From Onthophagus taurus (taxonomy: Eukaryota; Arthropoda; Insecta; Coleoptera; Scarabaeidae): a stretch of DNA of 64,000 nt. The notes below the pieces were generated by a model that saw only the letters and a list, made by a program, of their open reading frames with translations, made no database searches and had not been told where the DNA came from. The stretch is from assembly GCF_036711975.1 (NCBI RefSeq), contig NC_091967.1:20336001-20400000 (forward strand), read 5' to 3'. The first letter of the stretch is position 1. Each line of letters begins with the position of its first letter. This document shows positions 63,419 to 64,000 of this stretch, piece after piece. The position numbers and the translations under genes are program-made.

Positions 63419-63664
63419 GTAGTTATAGCTTTATACGTTTACATACCAACTAAAATTGGAAAATTAGGATTGAAAATTTTATTGTTGTTAAAAGAAATTG
63501 ATAGCGAGGAGTTTAATATAATATGTTTTAAGCAGTTCACAATTTATCAACCAATATTTAATATACCTGGAATTAGGAGGCTTTCTTATAAAACGTTATA
63601 TTCTCTTTTTATTTTTAATTTAAGCTTAATATTAATAAACTTAGTAGCTACTGTTAATAAATAA
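63419..63664 (+). CDS. Gustatory-receptor-like 7TM gene 2, exon 2
   Basis: Acceptor TTTTTTTAG before 63419; 65-bp intron. Encodes VVIALYVYIPTKIGKLGLKI, a linker, then the last helix LYSLFIFNLSLILINLVATV. The usual TYxxxxxQF signature is degenerate. Total 351 aa. AATAAA-type signals follow near 63700. Confidence 0.78.
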   Translation, partial: VVIALYVYIPTKIGKLGLKILLLLKEIDSEEFNIICFKQFTIYQPIFNIPGIRRLSYKTLYSLFIFNLSLILINLVATVNK

Positions 63665-64000
63665 TTATCACTAATGTAAGAAGACAATATATTGATCAAT
63701 AAATAAACATATTTTCTGAAGACATGACCAACATGATAACGTATTAAGAAGTTCAAGCATCACAGGGTGTCACAAAAGTCCGGTAGCATAGTATTTCTGT
63801 TGATAAAAACAGAATGGAAGCACATAGAGACATGAAATTTGTCATAAAGTTTCTGCCAAATGTACAATCAAAGTTCGAGGTATCCTTTCGCTTTCACACA
63901 GGCGTCGAGATCATCTCATACCTTCTAAAGCCACGCTAAAGCCATGAGGACACCCCAATTTGCAACGTACCCTACATCCTCATATTTAATATGCTTTTTA
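63665..64000. other. 3' flank; possible start of another repeat
   Basis: CACAGGGTGTCACAAAAGTC near 63760 looks like the end of a Tc1/mariner-type or related short element, but the window ends before it can be confirmed. Confidence 0.3.

Noticed and set aside
1-64000. tRNA, rRNA or bacterial operon features
   Set aside because: I looked for cloverleaf genes, rRNA-like blocks and operon layouts and saw none that I could support by eye.

Overview
The window reads as AT-rich eukaryotic, arthropod (insect) nuclear DNA. Genes are sparse and have short introns (about 50-65 bp). The rest is packed with dead transposable elements of insect type: non-LTR, gypsy and Penelope retroelements, and piggyBac, Tc1/mariner, hAT and pogo/Tigger DNA transposons. 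The gene content (trehalose/sugar transporter, two gustatory-receptor-like 7TM genes, mitochondrial ribosomal protein mS38) and a ~360-bp AT-rich satellite fit a beetle best, but order-level placement is inference.

Host genes that I can support with spliced models: (1) a Tret1-like MFS sugar transporter on +, a tiny exon 1 at 11677-11734 and a large exon at 23002-24326, separated by an 11.3-kb intron full of repeats; (2) an unrecognised five-exon gene on - (exons 48933-48712, 48652-48425, 48369-47547, 47489-47427, 41328-40817), whose last intron is 6.1 kb of transposon debris; (3) mS38/AURKAIP1 on + (49244-49286, 49338-49672, 49736-49912), head-to-head with gene 2; (4) a gustatory-receptor-like gene on - (53206-52466, 52411-52118); (5) an unrecognised Ser-rich gene on - (62392-61571, 61038-60860); (6) a second gustatory-receptor-like gene on + (62544-63353, 63419-63664).

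Mobile layout: 3.7-10.65 kb is a nest (old R1/LOA-like retrotransposon containing a 210-bp hAT MITE, next to a piggyBac that was itself hit by a younger non-LTR element with a 16-bp target duplication). The transporter intron holds two inverted copies of a hAT-like element (12664-14281 and 18726-22791), each filled with a tandem array of ~360-bp units. 26154-28339 is a Tc1/mariner-type element with ~390-bp inverted repeats. 32657-36351 is another Tc1/mariner-type element interrupted by a gag-only LTR retrotransposon. 36753-39693 is a Penelope-like element with inverted terminal repeats carrying hammerhead-ribozyme-like motifs. 41599-43463 is a hAT with a ZBED-like transposase, and 46495-47327 a deleted mariner.

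The most notable object is 54965-59124: a 4.16-kb element bounded by CACTA...TAGTG termini, ~800-bp inverted repeats and a TAA target duplication. It carries one apparently intact three-exon gene (558 aa) of a widespread but functionally unannotated family with an N-terminal Cys cluster. It sits inside a hAT element (8-bp target duplication ATAAATAC), which itself sits in a palindromic repeat encoding a zinc knuckle. I propose the 558-aa protein is the transposase of a CACTA-like DNA transposon.
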